DNA of 64,000 nt from VRUE01 sp963774405 (GCA_963774405.1 CAVZEV010000002.1:62001-126000); one strand, 5' to 3'. Shown: positions 1 through 8,350, counted from the stretch's first letter. Notes: generated from the letters alone by a model not told the origin. Translations and numbers: made by a program.

Positions 1-1
1 G

Positions 2-205
2 CTCGTTCGCGCCCGCCTGCGCGAAGAGGCCGACCTCGCCCGCGAGCTCTCCGAACAGGACTACGAGCGCCGGCAGCGCGCCCTGGCCGCCGAGAGTCTC
101 GCCCCCGAGACGGCGGAGGAGTTGCTCCAAGCCGTCCCGCCCCAATACCAGTGGCGCGGCCTCAACCGCTACTGGGAAAAGCGCGCCGAGCGCGAAGCGG
201 CGTAG
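2..205 (+). CDS. C-terminal fragment of an unknown protein
   Basis: An open frame enters from the left edge and stops at TAG 203-205, giving 67 residues. The visible part is strongly charged, with many Glu/Arg heptads (EEADLARELSEQDYERR) that suggest a helix or coiled coil, and it ends in WEKRAEREAA. I do not recognise the family and the N-terminus lies outside the window. It converges on the hipA homologue, whose stop codon lies 3 bp away on the opposite strand. Confidence 0.5.
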   Translation, partial: LVRARLREEADLARELSEQDYERRQRALAAESLAPETAEELLQAVPPQYQWRGLNRYWEKRAEREAA

Positions 206-207
206 GC

Positions 208-1488
208 TCAGGCGGGTTCGGCCGCCGCCCGCTGCAACACGACCGCCGCCTCCTCTACCTCCGCGGCTATCCGATCGATGATCGGCGCGTCCTGCCAGGC
301 TGCAGGCAGGCAATCGCGTGCCGGCTGCGAGGCACCCGCGACCCTCTCGATGACCTCACCGATGCGCCTTCGGACGCCGCGCGGGGAGATTTCCAACTCG
401 GCAGCCAGGCGATCGAGATGCCGGCCTCGAATCCTTTCCGGGCGGTACTCGCCCCCGTACTTCATCGCCATCTTTCGACTGAAGCGTCGCCCGTATGCCC
501 GGGTGGACAGCAGGTCGTAGAGAGGAGCCAGTCGGGGCGATTCATCCCCCTCCAGCAGCAATGAGTAGTTCTTGCTGTGGGCATCTGCGTTACCGATCAG
601 CAGGTTGAAGATGAGGGCATCGAGGAAGGCGAATAGATCGACTCCGGGGGAGCCGGAGCGGGAGCGGATCAGCATCGCGCCCTCGGCGACACCGGGACCG
701 CCGTGTGCCTGGTACTTCTCTTCTGGATCACGGCCCGCCGCTTGACAGAAGTCCTCCTGGTGGATGCGGTGGACCGTTTCGCCACCGTCGACCCGGACAC
801 GATCGTAGCGACGTACGACCAGGCCTTCGGCCTCTCCGGCCGCAATCGGCATCGCCTTGGCGGTGGACAGCCCAGCAGTCGTGGCCAGGGCCATGCAATA
901 TGCCTCGTTGGCAACCATCCCCTCGACCGAGGACATGGGCACCTTGACGATGTGCGTGCTGGGCGGCCTTCCCCGGGTGATCCCAACTCTGTCCCCTTGC
1001 CAGAGGACGGGCAGCTTGCCCTGCGAGCCGGCCAACGAGAGCCGAACGCCTTCGTCGTCCTCGCCAGGAATTGCCAGAAGGGGGCGTTCGGGTAGTTCGG
1101 CCAGCAGCACGCCCAACTGGCGTTGGTCAAGCCATTCCGGAGGTGGCGCATCCAGAAACGGCGGCGACTCTCCCTCCGCGGCGAGCGAGATTGCCCCGGC
1201 GCACTCTCCGCCTATCTCCGCAAGCACCGAGAACACGTTTCCCGCCGAGACGTGGAAGCGGCGGGCGATCGATTTGAGGAACTCTCCTTCGGGCAGCAGG
1301 CCGGAGAAGAACGGCCGGCACTCGTCATCCTCATATGACTCGGTGCAAACCGGAAGCGAGAGCGACAGGGGGGCCTGGCCGGCCTCCACCCAGTCCTCGT
1401 CGTATCGAAACCGAACCTTTGCTCCCGCCAGCCGTTCCAGCCTCCCCGCGCGAGCGGCGTGAAGGAAGACGTCGAGAACCTCGTTCAT
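208..1488 (-). CDS. hipA: HipA-family serine/threonine kinase toxin
   Basis: About 426 residues, the usual HipA length. Visible parts are an N-terminal HipA subdomain (FSGLLPEGEF), the glycine-rich loop RLSLAGSQGKLPVLW, which corresponds to the P-loop/autophosphorylation segment of Escherichia coli HipA, and the catalytic loop LIGNADAHSKNYSLLL followed by LAPLYDLLS. The family phosphorylates a target such as glutamyl-tRNA synthetase and is neutralised by HipB; the target here is unknown. The start is set at the ATG that overlaps the antitoxin stop (ATGA), which drops six upstream residues of the open frame and implies translational coupling. Confidence 0.88.
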   Translation of the reverse strand: MNEVLDVFLHAARAGRLERLAGAKVRFRYDEDWVEAGQAPLSLSLPVCTESYEDDECRPFFSGLLPEGEFLKSIARRFHVSAGNVFSVLAEIGGECAGAISLAAEGESPPFLDAPPPEWLDQRQLGVLLAELPERPLLAIPGEDDEGVRLSLAGSQGKLPVLWQGDRVGITRGRPPSTHIVKVPMSSVEGMVANEAYCMALATTAGLSTAKAMPIAAGEAEGLVVRRYDRVRVDGGETVHRIHQEDFCQAAGRDPEEKYQAHGGPGVAEGAMLIRSRSGSPGVDLFAFLDALIFNLLIGNADAHSKNYSLLLEGDESPRLAPLYDLLSTRAYGRRFSRKMAMKYGGEYRPERIRGRHLDRLAAELEISPRGVRRRIGEVIERVAGASQPARDCLPAAWQDAPIIDRIAAEVEEAAVVLQRAAAEPA

Positions 1489-1703
1489 CGCTGCTCCAGA
1501 TACCAACTGAGGCCCAGGGCGGCGATAACACGCTGGACGCCGGCCAACTGCGCGGTCTCCTTGCCGTTCTCGAGTTCGCTGACGAACCGCAGCGTGACCC
1601 CCGATACGTCGGCGAGCTCTGTCTGAGTGAGGCCCTGCGCGGTCCTGCGGGCGCGGATCTGCTGTCCGAGGTCCACTGCATTGCGTATTGGCCGGCGATT
1701 CAT
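1485..1703 (-). CDS. hipB: HipB-like antitoxin, XRE-family DNA-binding protein
   Basis: A small helix-turn-helix protein; residues RARRTAQGLTQTELADVSGV form the XRE HTH. It precedes hipA with an ATGA overlap, the standard antitoxin-toxin order. Two in-frame ATGs exist, at 1751 and 1703. I prefer 1703 (72 residues), because a TATATT -10-like box at 1719-1724 would place the transcript start inside the operator next to this ATG, and the extra 16 residues of the long form would be encoded by the operator itself. HipB-type proteins repress their own operon by binding palindromes, matching the three repeats upstream. Confidence 0.85.
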   Translation of the reverse strand: MNRRPIRNAVDLGQQIRARRTAQGLTQTELADVSGVTLRFVSELENGKETAQLAGVQRVIAALGLSWYLEQR

Positions 1704-1820
1704 TTTCCCGTTCGGGTAAATATAGCCAGCCTTAGGCTGAAAAGAGGCCATATTTTCCCGTTCGGGAAAATTACGCCGGTTTTGACCCCATTTCGTGTCT
1801 CTTCTTCCCGTTCGGGAAAA
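1703..1820 (-). promoter_or_regulatory. Triple palindromic operator of hipBA
   Basis: Three near-identical palindromes built on CCCGTTCGGG with A/T flanks lie at 1703-1720, 1752-1771 (best copy, ATTTTCCCGTTCGGGAAAAT) and 1804-1820. Their centres are exactly 50 bp apart. A smaller perfect palindrome, CAGCCTTAGGCTG, lies between the first two at 1727-1739. The first copy abuts the hipB ATG and the third lies beside the end of dapL. Known HipB proteins bind several spaced palindromes cooperatively; that they act this way here is inference. Confidence 0.8.
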
Positions 1821-1829
1821 AGCGGCGCC

Positions 1830-2999
1830 TCAGGCCAGGTACTTGCGCATCCGCTCGACGGCCTCGGAGATGCGGTCGTCGGGCGTGGTCAGTGAGATGC
1901 GGAAGAAGCCCTCGCCGCTCGGCCCGTACATCGAGCCCGGCGAGACGACCACGGCGGCGTCCTCGAGCACCAGCTCGGCGAAGGAGGTCGAGGTGTGGCC
2001 CTCGGGCACCGGCGCCCAGACGTAGATCGTGCCCTTCGGCGCGCTGACCTCGACGCCGATCTCACGCAGGGCGTTGACGACGAGGTCGCGGCGCCGGGTG
2101 TAGGTCTCGTTCATCCGCTGCAGCGGCCCGCTCGGCCCCTGCAGGGCGGCGGCGCCGGCCATCTGCACGGCCTCGAAGAGGCCCGAGTCGACGTTGGTCT
2201 TCAGTCGCCAGTAGGTCTGCACCGCATCGGCGTTGCCGAGGATCGCGGCACAGCGCCAGCCGGTCATGTTGAAGCCCTTGGAGAGCGAGAAGACCTCGAC
2301 CCCAACCTCCTTGGCCCCGGGCGTGGCGAGGAAGCTGGGCGCGACGTAGCCGTCGTAGGTCGTCTCGGAGTAGGCGTTGTCGTGGACGACGAGGATCTCG
2401 TGCTCGCGAGCGAAGGAGACGACGCGCTCGAAGAAGCCCTCGGGAACGACGGCGCCGGTCGGGTTGTTGGGGAAGTTGATGAACATCAGCCGCGCCTTGG
2501 CGGCGACGTCGGCGGGAATCGCGGCGAGGTCGGGGGCGAAGCCCAGCTCCGGCACCAGCGGCAGCAGCTCGGCCGAGGCCCCGGCGAGGATCGGGCCGCC
2601 GGTGTAGACCGGGTAGCCGGGGTCGGAGGCGAGCGCCACGTCACCGGGATCGAGGAAGGCGAAGCAGAGGTTGTAGATGCACTCCTTGGCGCCGATCGCC
2701 GGGATGACCTCGCTCTCGGGGTCGATCTCGACCCCGAAGCGGCGGTCGTAGAAATCGGCGAAGGCGGTGCGGAACTCCTCGCGGCCGCGGTTGCTCGGGT
2801 ACTGCTGGTTGCCCGGCTCGGCGACGGCCTCCTGCATCGCCGCGACGATGTGCGGGTAGGTCGGTTCGTCGGGGTCGCCGATGCCGAGGCTGATCACGTC
2901 GATGCCGGCGGCGCGCTTGTCGGCGATCGTCCGCTCCAGCTCCTGGAACTTGTAGGGAGGCATCGCCTCCAGCCGCTTGGACGGGTCCGAGATCGCCAT
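1830..2999 (-). CDS. dapL: LL-diaminopimelate aminotransferase
   Basis: A 389-residue class I/II PLP aminotransferase. It has the substrate region SLGIGDPDEPTYPHI, NFPNNPTGAV and the Schiff-base lysine in SLSKGFNMTGWR, all typical of DapL. DapL converts tetrahydrodipicolinate directly to LL-2,6-diaminopimelate in the cytoplasm, bypassing the succinylase steps of lysine and peptidoglycan precursor synthesis. It lies 12 bp downstream of dapF on the same strand, and dapA/dapB lie elsewhere in the window. A related aspartate/alanine aminotransferase is possible by sequence alone, but the dapF context favours DapL. Confidence 0.85.
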   Translation of the reverse strand: MAISDPSKRLEAMPPYKFQELERTIADKRAAGIDVISLGIGDPDEPTYPHIVAAMQEAVAEPGNQQYPSNRGREEFRTAFADFYDRRFGVEIDPESEVIPAIGAKECIYNLCFAFLDPGDVALASDPGYPVYTGGPILAGASAELLPLVPELGFAPDLAAIPADVAAKARLMFINFPNNPTGAVVPEGFFERVVSFAREHEILVVHDNAYSETTYDGYVAPSFLATPGAKEVGVEVFSLSKGFNMTGWRCAAILGNADAVQTYWRLKTNVDSGLFEAVQMAGAAALQGPSGPLQRMNETYTRRRDLVVNALREIGVEVSAPKGTIYVWAPVPEGHTSTSFAELVLEDAAVVVSPGSMYGPSGEGFFRISLTTPDDRISEAVERMRKYLA

Positions 3000-3011
3000 C
3001 GGCGCGGAAAT

Positions 3012-3857
3012 CTAGCCGTCCAGCCCGGCGAGTGCGCTCAGCAGCTCGGCCGAGAGCGCCCCGGCGCAGATCTGCTCGGCCCAGCCGCTCAGGGTGACGT
3101 CGAGATTCTCGGAGATCTCGACCACGAGCTCGCCGCCGTCGAGCTCAACGGTGATCGGGCTGAGTGCCCCATTGAGGAAGGCGGTGACCGCGGCGCCGCT
3201 GGCGCCGGTGCCCGAGGAGAGCGTCTCCCCCACACCGCGCTCGAAGATCCGCGCCCGCACGCGACTGCCCTCGACTCGCAGGAAGGAGACGTTGGTGCGG
3301 TTGGGGAAGAGCGCGTTGCCTTCGATCCCGGGCCCGATCGCGCCGAGATCGAGTTCCTCCAAGCCCTCCTCGACCACGATCGCGCACTGCGGGTTGCCGA
3401 TCGAGACGTGCTGGAAGGCCCACTCGCGCTCGCCGCTGCTCAGCGAGCCGCGACCGTCCGGGCCACCTGCCGGGAAGTCCTTGGAAGTGGTGCTCGCCCG
3501 TCCCATCTCGACCGAGCAGGTGCGCTCCGAGGTGATCGTCGGCGTCACCGGGCCGGCTGCGGTGAGGATCGAGAAGGTGTCCTCCTCGGTCCAGCCATGG
3601 CGCCGCAGGTAGAGGATCGCCTCACGCGCCCCGTTCCCCGAGAGCTCGGCCTCAGAGCCGTCGGGGTTGAAGATCCGCAGCTCGGCAACGTAGGCGGGAT
3701 CCTCGCGGCGCGAGAGCAGCAAAACGCCATCTGAGCCGACCCCAAAGTGCGGATCGCAAAGCCGCTGCACCCGTGCCGGCGTCAGCTCCCAGGGAAGCTC
3801 GTCCGCCTCGACGATCAGGTAGTCGTTGCCCAGCGCCTGCCACTTCTCGAATCGCAC
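3012..3857 (-). CDS. dapF: Diaminopimelate epimerase-like protein lacking both canonical catalytic cysteines
   Basis: 281 residues with the DapF fold signatures: N-terminal FEKWQALGNDYLIVEA, FNPDGSEAELSGNGAREA and ERGVGETLSSGTGASGAA. DapF interconverts LL- and meso-diaminopimelate using two cysteines. At the first site (normally GNGARC) the residue is Glu, and at the second (normally ACGTG/ACGSG) it is Ser. The codons are clear and there is no frameshift. Two other Cys occur (PQCAIV, EQICAG) but at other positions. It is paired with dapL. The fold is certain; the chemistry is open. Confidence 0.85.
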   Translation of the reverse strand: MRFEKWQALGNDYLIVEADELPWELTPARVQRLCDPHFGVGSDGVLLLSRREDPAYVAELRIFNPDGSEAELSGNGAREAILYLRRHGWTEEDTFSILTAAGPVTPTITSERTCSVEMGRASTTSKDFPAGGPDGRGSLSSGEREWAFQHVSIGNPQCAIVVEEGLEELDLGAIGPGIEGNALFPNRTNVSFLRVEGSRVRARIFERGVGETLSSGTGASGAAVTAFLNGALSPITVELDGGELVVEISENLDVTLSGWAEQICAGALSAELLSALAGLDG

Positions 3858-3883
3858 GCTCGCAGCCTATTGCCCCTGCTGAC

Positions 3884-3921
3884 TTCGCCCTTTGTGGTGC
3901 ATATTCACCCCAAAGGGCGAA
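3884..3921. repeat. 38-bp near-perfect palindrome between miaA and dapF
   Basis: Sixteen-base arms starting TTCGCCCTTTG and ending CAAAGGGCGAA, with one mismatch, flank a 6-nt loop (CATATT). The element fills most of the 65-bp gap between the miaA stop (3923) and the dapF start (3857). No U-tract follows on either strand, so it is not a classical intrinsic terminator. It may be an RNA-stabilising or processing hairpin, or a relative of the other intercistronic palindromes in this window. Confidence 0.8.
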
Positions 3922-3922
3922 C

Positions 3923-4651
3923 TCAGCGGAGGTTGAGAATGATCTGGCTCGCCGCTTCGGCGTCGTCGAGCTCGCCGCGCTCGACCCAGTGCAGGTTGGG
4001 GATCTTGCGCATCCAGGTGAGCTGGCGGCGGGCGTAGTTGCGCGAGCGCTTCTGCATCTCGGCCAGGTCCCCGCGCAGCACCTCCTCGAAGCCGAGCGCG
4101 ACGCGCGCGGTGCGCGACGGCCCGAGCGCCTCGGCCCGCTCGACCTCCTCGCGGGCACCGCCGGCGAAGATCGCCTCGGTGCGCGCGTCGATCCGCTCGT
4201 AGAGCTTCTTGCGCTCCATGCTGAGGCCGAAGATCGCGGTCGGGCGCCGGGTCTCGGGCGACCAGAGCTCGGAGTCCGCCGATTCCGGCGGCGCCTTGAC
4301 CAGCGAGAGCTCGGCCAGCGCCGCACGCAGGTAGAGCCCTGTCCCCCCGACCACGATCGGCCGCCGCCCCGCCGCCAGCGCCGCGTCGATCTCTGCGTGC
4401 GCCAGCGGCATGTAGTCGCCGACGTTGAAGCGCTCGGTGACCGGCACGAAGCCGATCAGCCGGTGCTCCAGGCGTGCCTGCTCCGCGGCCGAGGCGACGC
4501 CGGTGAGCACCGAGAGGCCCTCGTAGACCTGCAACGCATCGCAGGAGATCGCGACGGGATCCTCGCCCCGCGCCCGAAGCAGCTCGGCAAGCTCGATCGC
4601 AATCCCGGTCTTGCCCACGCCGGTGGGGCCGAAGATCGCGATGACCCGCAC
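3923..4651 (-). CDS. miaA: tRNA dimethylallyltransferase, short form
   Basis: Transfers the dimethylallyl group of DMAPP to A37 of tRNAs reading U-starting codons. The P-loop GPTGVGKTGIA, ISCDALQVYEGL, GGTGLYLRAAL and the C-terminal RNYARRQLTWMRK are present. Length is 242 residues against roughly 300 for the family: the helical segment normally between GGTGLYLRA and the FGL...R..LY..I motif is reduced to about 25 residues. The frame is continuous, so this is an in-frame contraction. It starts with GTG one base after the miaB stop. Confidence 0.88.
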   Translation of the reverse strand: MRVIAIFGPTGVGKTGIAIELAELLRARGEDPVAISCDALQVYEGLSVLTGVASAAEQARLEHRLIGFVPVTERFNVGDYMPLAHAEIDAALAAGRRPIVVGGTGLYLRAALAELSLVKAPPESADSELWSPETRRPTAIFGLSMERKKLYERIDARTEAIFAGGAREEVERAEALGPSRTARVALGFEEVLRGDLAEMQKRSRNYARRQLTWMRKIPNLHWVERGELDDAEAASQIILNLR

Positions 4652-4652
4652 G

Positions 4653-5975
4653 TCAGAGAGCGCGGCTGAACAGCCTCTCGGTGCCCGTCAGGGTCTGAGA
4701 GGTTGCGGCGGTGATCTCGACCTCGACCAGCTCCCCCGGCGCGGCGGTGCCCTCGAAGTTGACCGCCTTGTTGTGGCGGCTGCGCCCGCGCAAGCGGGTC
4801 TCGTCGGTGCGACTCGTCCCTTCGACCATCACCTCGACCTGACGCCCGACGAAGCGCTGGGCGCGCTCGGCAGCGCGCCGCTGCACCAGCTCGACCAGCC
4901 GCTCCATCCGCTCGACCTTGACCGGGTGCGGAACTTGATCGCCGAACTCCGCCGCCTCGGTCTCGCGGCGCGGCGAGAAGATGAAGGTGAAGGCGCTGTC
5001 GTAGCCGACCTCGTCGACCACCTCCAGCGTCTGCTCGAAGTCGGCCTTGGTCTCGCCAGGGAAGCCGACGATGATGTCGGTGGTGATCGCGCAGTCGGGA
5101 ACGTGCTCGCGGATCAGCGAGACGCGGTCCATGTAGCGCCGGCGGTCGTAGGTGCGGCGCATGCGCTTGAGGATCGCGCTCGAGCCCGATTGCAGCGGCA
5201 GGTGGATGTGCTCGCAGACCGCGGCGAGGTCGGCGTGGGCGCGGATCACGTCCTCCTTCATGTCCTTCGGGTGCGGGCTGGTGTAGCGGATGCGCTCGAT
5301 CCCGTCGATCGCATCGATCAGGCCGAGCAGCTCGGCGAAGCCGATCCGGCTCTGCTTGGGCAGATCGCGGCCATAGCTGTTGACGTTCTGCCCGAGCAGG
5401 GTCACCTCGCGCACGCCGTCAGCGGCCAGAGCCCGGGCCTCGCGGACGAGCTCCGCCGGGTCGCGGCTGACCTCACGCCCGCGGGTCGAGGGGACGATGC
5501 AGTAGGCGCAGTTGCAGTTGCAGCCCTGGGAGACCTGCAGCCAGCCCTGGAACTCGCGCACGCGGCGGGTCGGCAGGTGACCGGAGAAGTCCTCGAACTC
5601 GAAGTAACCCTGGGCGCTGAGCGAGTCGGAGTTGAGGAACTCGGCCAACTTGTGGATCTGCCCCGGCCCGAAGGCGACGTCGACGAAGGGAAAGCGCTGG
5701 AAGACCTCGTCCTTGACCGACTGCGCCCAGCAGCCCCCCACCCCGACGATTCGGTCGGGGTTTTCCCCCTTCAGCCGCTTGGCCTCACCAAGCCGGGCGA
5801 TGAAACGGTTGTCGGCCGACTCGCGGATCGAGCAGGTGTTGAAGAGGATCAGGTCGGCGTCGTCGCTCGACTCGGCCTCCTCGTAGCCAAGCGAGTCCAA
5901 CATCCCCCGCATCCGCTCGGAGTCGTGCACGTTCATCTGGCAGCCGAACGTGGTGACGTGGTACCGCTTACCCAT
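4653..5975 (-). CDS. miaB: tRNA-2-methylthio-N6-dimethylallyladenosine synthase
   Basis: 440 residues. An N-terminal UPF0004 domain carries three cysteines (TFGCQMN, FNTCSIRE, VGGCWAQ). The radical-SAM cluster motif CNCNCAYC (CxxxCxxC) is followed by PSTRGREVSR, and there is a C-terminal TRAM domain. It adds the methylthio group to the i6A37 made by MiaA, the next gene in the operon, so substrate production and use are co-transcribed. Confidence 0.95.
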   Translation of the reverse strand: MGKRYHVTTFGCQMNVHDSERMRGMLDSLGYEEAESSDDADLILFNTCSIRESADNRFIARLGEAKRLKGENPDRIVGVGGCWAQSVKDEVFQRFPFVDVAFGPGQIHKLAEFLNSDSLSAQGYFEFEDFSGHLPTRRVREFQGWLQVSQGCNCNCAYCIVPSTRGREVSRDPAELVREARALAADGVREVTLLGQNVNSYGRDLPKQSRIGFAELLGLIDAIDGIERIRYTSPHPKDMKEDVIRAHADLAAVCEHIHLPLQSGSSAILKRMRRTYDRRRYMDRVSLIREHVPDCAITTDIIVGFPGETKADFEQTLEVVDEVGYDSAFTFIFSPRRETEAAEFGDQVPHPVKVERMERLVELVQRRAAERAQRFVGRQVEVMVEGTSRTDETRLRGRSRHNKAVNFEGTAAPGELVEVEITAATSQTLTGTERLFSRAL

Positions 5976-6010
5976 GCCCCAGAGGGTACTTACCGGGGCG
6001 AGAGGCGGGC

Positions 6011-6601
6011 CTACTTGACTACAAGGGTTCCTTCCATTCCCGCCTCGGCATGGCCGGGAACGGTGCAGAGGTAGGTGTAGGTGCCGGGGGCCAGTTCGGC
6101 GCTGACCGAGGTTTCGCCTTTGGCGAGCGTTTCCGATTCGGCGAGGACTTTGCCGTTCTGCTCGATCGCCACGTTGTGTTCGAGCGCCGAGGGATTGTCG
6201 AAGTCGATCGTGACCTTGCCCGGCTTGCTGGTCAGGCTCGTCTTGTTGAAGGCGAGAGCGGTTTCCGAGGCGGCGAGCTGCAGCGTCCCGCCGGGCCCTT
6301 CGGCGGACGCCTGCGGCTTCGGCGCCGGCGCCTTCTTGCTCTTTTCTTCAACCGGCGAGGACTCGTCTCTTTCGACTTCTTCGTCGGCCTTCGAGAGCTC
6401 GGCCGCTTTTGCCTTTTCCTCGTCCTGGGCGTGCAGCACGGCGAAGGTCGTCGTGGCACCGATCAGGACCGCGAAGGCGAGCGCGACGAACGGCCCGGCT
6501 TTGCCGGGGAAGCTCTTGACCCGCAGGCCAATGAAGCTGACCACCACCGCGGAGACCGCGAGCGCGATCCCGCAGACGTAGAACAGGGTTTCGTTGCTCA
6601 T
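6011..6601 (-). CDS. Membrane-anchored cupredoxin (plastocyanin-like) protein
   Basis: 196 residues. Two hydrophobic segments (about residues 5-27 and 36-58) are followed by a charged, helix-prone Glu/Lys linker and a C-terminal blue-copper domain. Likely copper ligands are His in ALEHNVAIE and the Cys-His-Met set in YLCTVPGHAEAGMEG. It is probably an envelope electron carrier or copper-binding protein facing the outside. It lies between miaB and recA on the same strand with no visible functional link to either. The partner oxidase or reductase is not in this window. Confidence 0.75.
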   Translation of the reverse strand: MSNETLFYVCGIALAVSAVVVSFIGLRVKSFPGKAGPFVALAFAVLIGATTTFAVLHAQDEEKAKAAELSKADEEVERDESSPVEEKSKKAPAPKPQASAEGPGGTLQLAASETALAFNKTSLTSKPGKVTIDFDNPSALEHNVAIEQNGKVLAESETLAKGETSVSAELAPGTYTYLCTVPGHAEAGMEGTLVVK

Positions 6602-6639
6602 AGAACGAGCGGCATCCTATCCACGCAGCGCAGGCGCCG

Positions 6640-7734
6640 TCAGGCAGCCTGCGCCTCGGCGATCGGTGGCGCTTCCGCTGCGGCCTCGCCCGGCGCAACC
6701 TCGTCGCCGATTCCCAGCGCCGTGCGGACCTTGGCCTCGATCTCAGCGGCGACCTCCGGGTTCTCGGCGAGGTACTGCTTGGCGTTGTTGCGGCCCTGGC
6801 CGAGGCGGGTCTCGCCGTAGGAGAAGAAGGCGCCCGACTTGCGAACGATGTCGTGCTCGATGCCGAAGTCCAGCAGCTCGCCTTCGCGCGAGATCCCCTG
6901 GCCGTACTCGATCTCGAACTCGGCCTGGCGGAAGGGCGCCGCGCACTTGTTCTTGACGACTTTGACCCGGACCCGGTTGCCGACCGCCTCGGTGCCATCC
7001 TTGAGGGTCTCGATACGGCGGATGTCGAGTCGCTGCGAGGAGTAGAACTTCAGCGCCCGGCCACCCGGCTGGGTCTCCGGCGAGCCAAACTGGACGCCGA
7101 CCTTTTCGCGGATCTGGTTGGTGAAGATGCAGACCGTGTTGGTCCGGTTGAGGTTGCCGGCGAGCTTGCGCATCGCCTGCGACATCAGCCGCGCCTGCAG
7201 GCCGACGGTCGTGTCGCCGATCTGGCCGTCCAGCTCGGCCTTCGGCGTCAGCGCCGCGACCGAGTCGATCGCGACCACGTCGACGGCGGCGGAGGCGATC
7301 AGGCGATCGGCGATCTGCAGCGCCTGCTCGCCGTAGTCGGGCTGGGAGACGAGCAGCTCGTCGGTGTCGACCCCGATCGCCCGCGCGTAAATCGGGTCCA
7401 TCGCGTGCTCGGTGTCGATGAAGACGCAGACCCCGCCCTTGGCCTGGGCCTCGGCGATGATGTGGTAGATCAGCGTCGTCTTTCCGGAGGACTCCGGGCC
7501 GAAGATCTCGACGATCCTGCCCCGCGGCACGCCGCCGATGCCGAGCGCCAGGTCGAGCGCCACGGCGCCGGTCGGGATCGCTTCAACCGGCAGCTTGCTG
7601 TCGGCACCGAGCCGCATCAAGGAGCCCGCCCCGAAATCGCGCTCGATCTGGGTCACTGCGGCCTCGAGGGCCGCGTCCTTCGCCTTGGCTTCCTTCGCCG
7701 AGACATCGTTCAAAGGAGTCTTCTTGTCTGCCAT
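6640..7734 (-). CDS. recA: Recombinase RecA
   Basis: 364 residues from the chosen start MADKKTPL. The Walker A motif GPESSGKTTLIYH, FIDTEHAMDP, the DNA-binding loop region and GGRALKFYSSQRLD are all canonical. The C-terminus ends in an Ala/Glu-rich tail. It forms filaments on single-stranded DNA, catalyses strand exchange and triggers LexA self-cleavage. The open frame extends 14 codons upstream, but that would overlap thpR (stop at 7748); the ATG at 7734 follows an AGAAGAG stretch and suits the family N-terminus better. Confidence 0.95.
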   Translation of the reverse strand: MADKKTPLNDVSAKEAKAKDAALEAAVTQIERDFGAGSLMRLGADSKLPVEAIPTGAVALDLALGIGGVPRGRIVEIFGPESSGKTTLIYHIIAEAQAKGGVCVFIDTEHAMDPIYARAIGVDTDELLVSQPDYGEQALQIADRLIASAAVDVVAIDSVAALTPKAELDGQIGDTTVGLQARLMSQAMRKLAGNLNRTNTVCIFTNQIREKVGVQFGSPETQPGGRALKFYSSQRLDIRRIETLKDGTEAVGNRVRVKVVKNKCAAPFRQAEFEIEYGQGISREGELLDFGIEHDIVRKSGAFFSYGETRLGQGRNNAKQYLAENPEVAAEIEAKVRTALGIGDEVAPGEAAAEAPPIAEAQAA

Positions 7735-7747
7735 CTCTTCTTTCACC

Positions 7748-8350
7748 TCACTGCCGCCCGTCTCGGGACAGCTCAACTTGCGCCAGCGGGGTGTATCGCG
7801 AACCCTGCGGCTGGAGTACAGAACGGTAGAGCGTCACCCGGACGCAAAGAGCGGGCGCTAAGAGCGCTTTTGGCAGCGCTCCGGGCGGCCGCTCGACCGT
7901 CGCCGGGCGGCGCGTTCCGCGCCCGGCCGACCTGACCCTGGCGACCGTCACGTGCGGCCAGAACGGTCGCTTCTCAGGCTTGTAGAGCCGCTCGGCGACG
8001 AGCTTCTGCTCGAGCTCGCGCTGCAAAGACACCGCGCCGGGCGCGCTCGCCGGCAGGGCGAAGAGGCGCGCTCGCCGCAGCGAGGGCTTGGCGACCGGGT
8101 CCTCCAGGCGCAGCGTCGGCGCCACGGCTCTCAGCCCGGCGACGATTTCCCCCAGCCGCCCGATCTCCCGCTCGCGCAGATAGCCAAGAAAGGCAAGCGT
8201 CACGTGCAGGGACTCCGGTGCCACCACCCGCAGGGCCGGGTCGCGCAGCTCGCGGCGGCCCCAGGCGACGATCCCCTCGCGCAGGTCGGTGGGCAAATCC
8301 AACGCCACGAAAAGGCGGGCCCGCGGGCTCTTCGGTCTCTCCTTCGCCAT
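7748..8350 (-). CDS. thpR: RNA 2',3'-cyclic phosphodiesterase
   Basis: 200 residues of the 2H phosphoesterase superfamily, with both HxTx motifs (HVTLAFLGY and HVTVARVR) about 85 residues apart. It opens 2',3'-cyclic phosphates on RNA and was formerly called 2'-5' RNA ligase. The open frame could start at 8380, but MAKERPKSPRARLFVALDL matches the usual N-terminus. It is immediately upstream of recA, a common pairing with cinA-recA clusters in actinobacteria. Confidence 0.85.
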   Translation of the reverse strand: MAKERPKSPRARLFVALDLPTDLREGIVAWGRRELRDPALRVVAPESLHVTLAFLGYLREREIGRLGEIVAGLRAVAPTLRLEDPVAKPSLRRARLFALPASAPGAVSLQRELEQKLVAERLYKPEKRPFWPHVTVARVRSAGRGTRRPATVERPPGALPKALLAPALCVRVTLYRSVLQPQGSRYTPLAQVELSRDGRQ

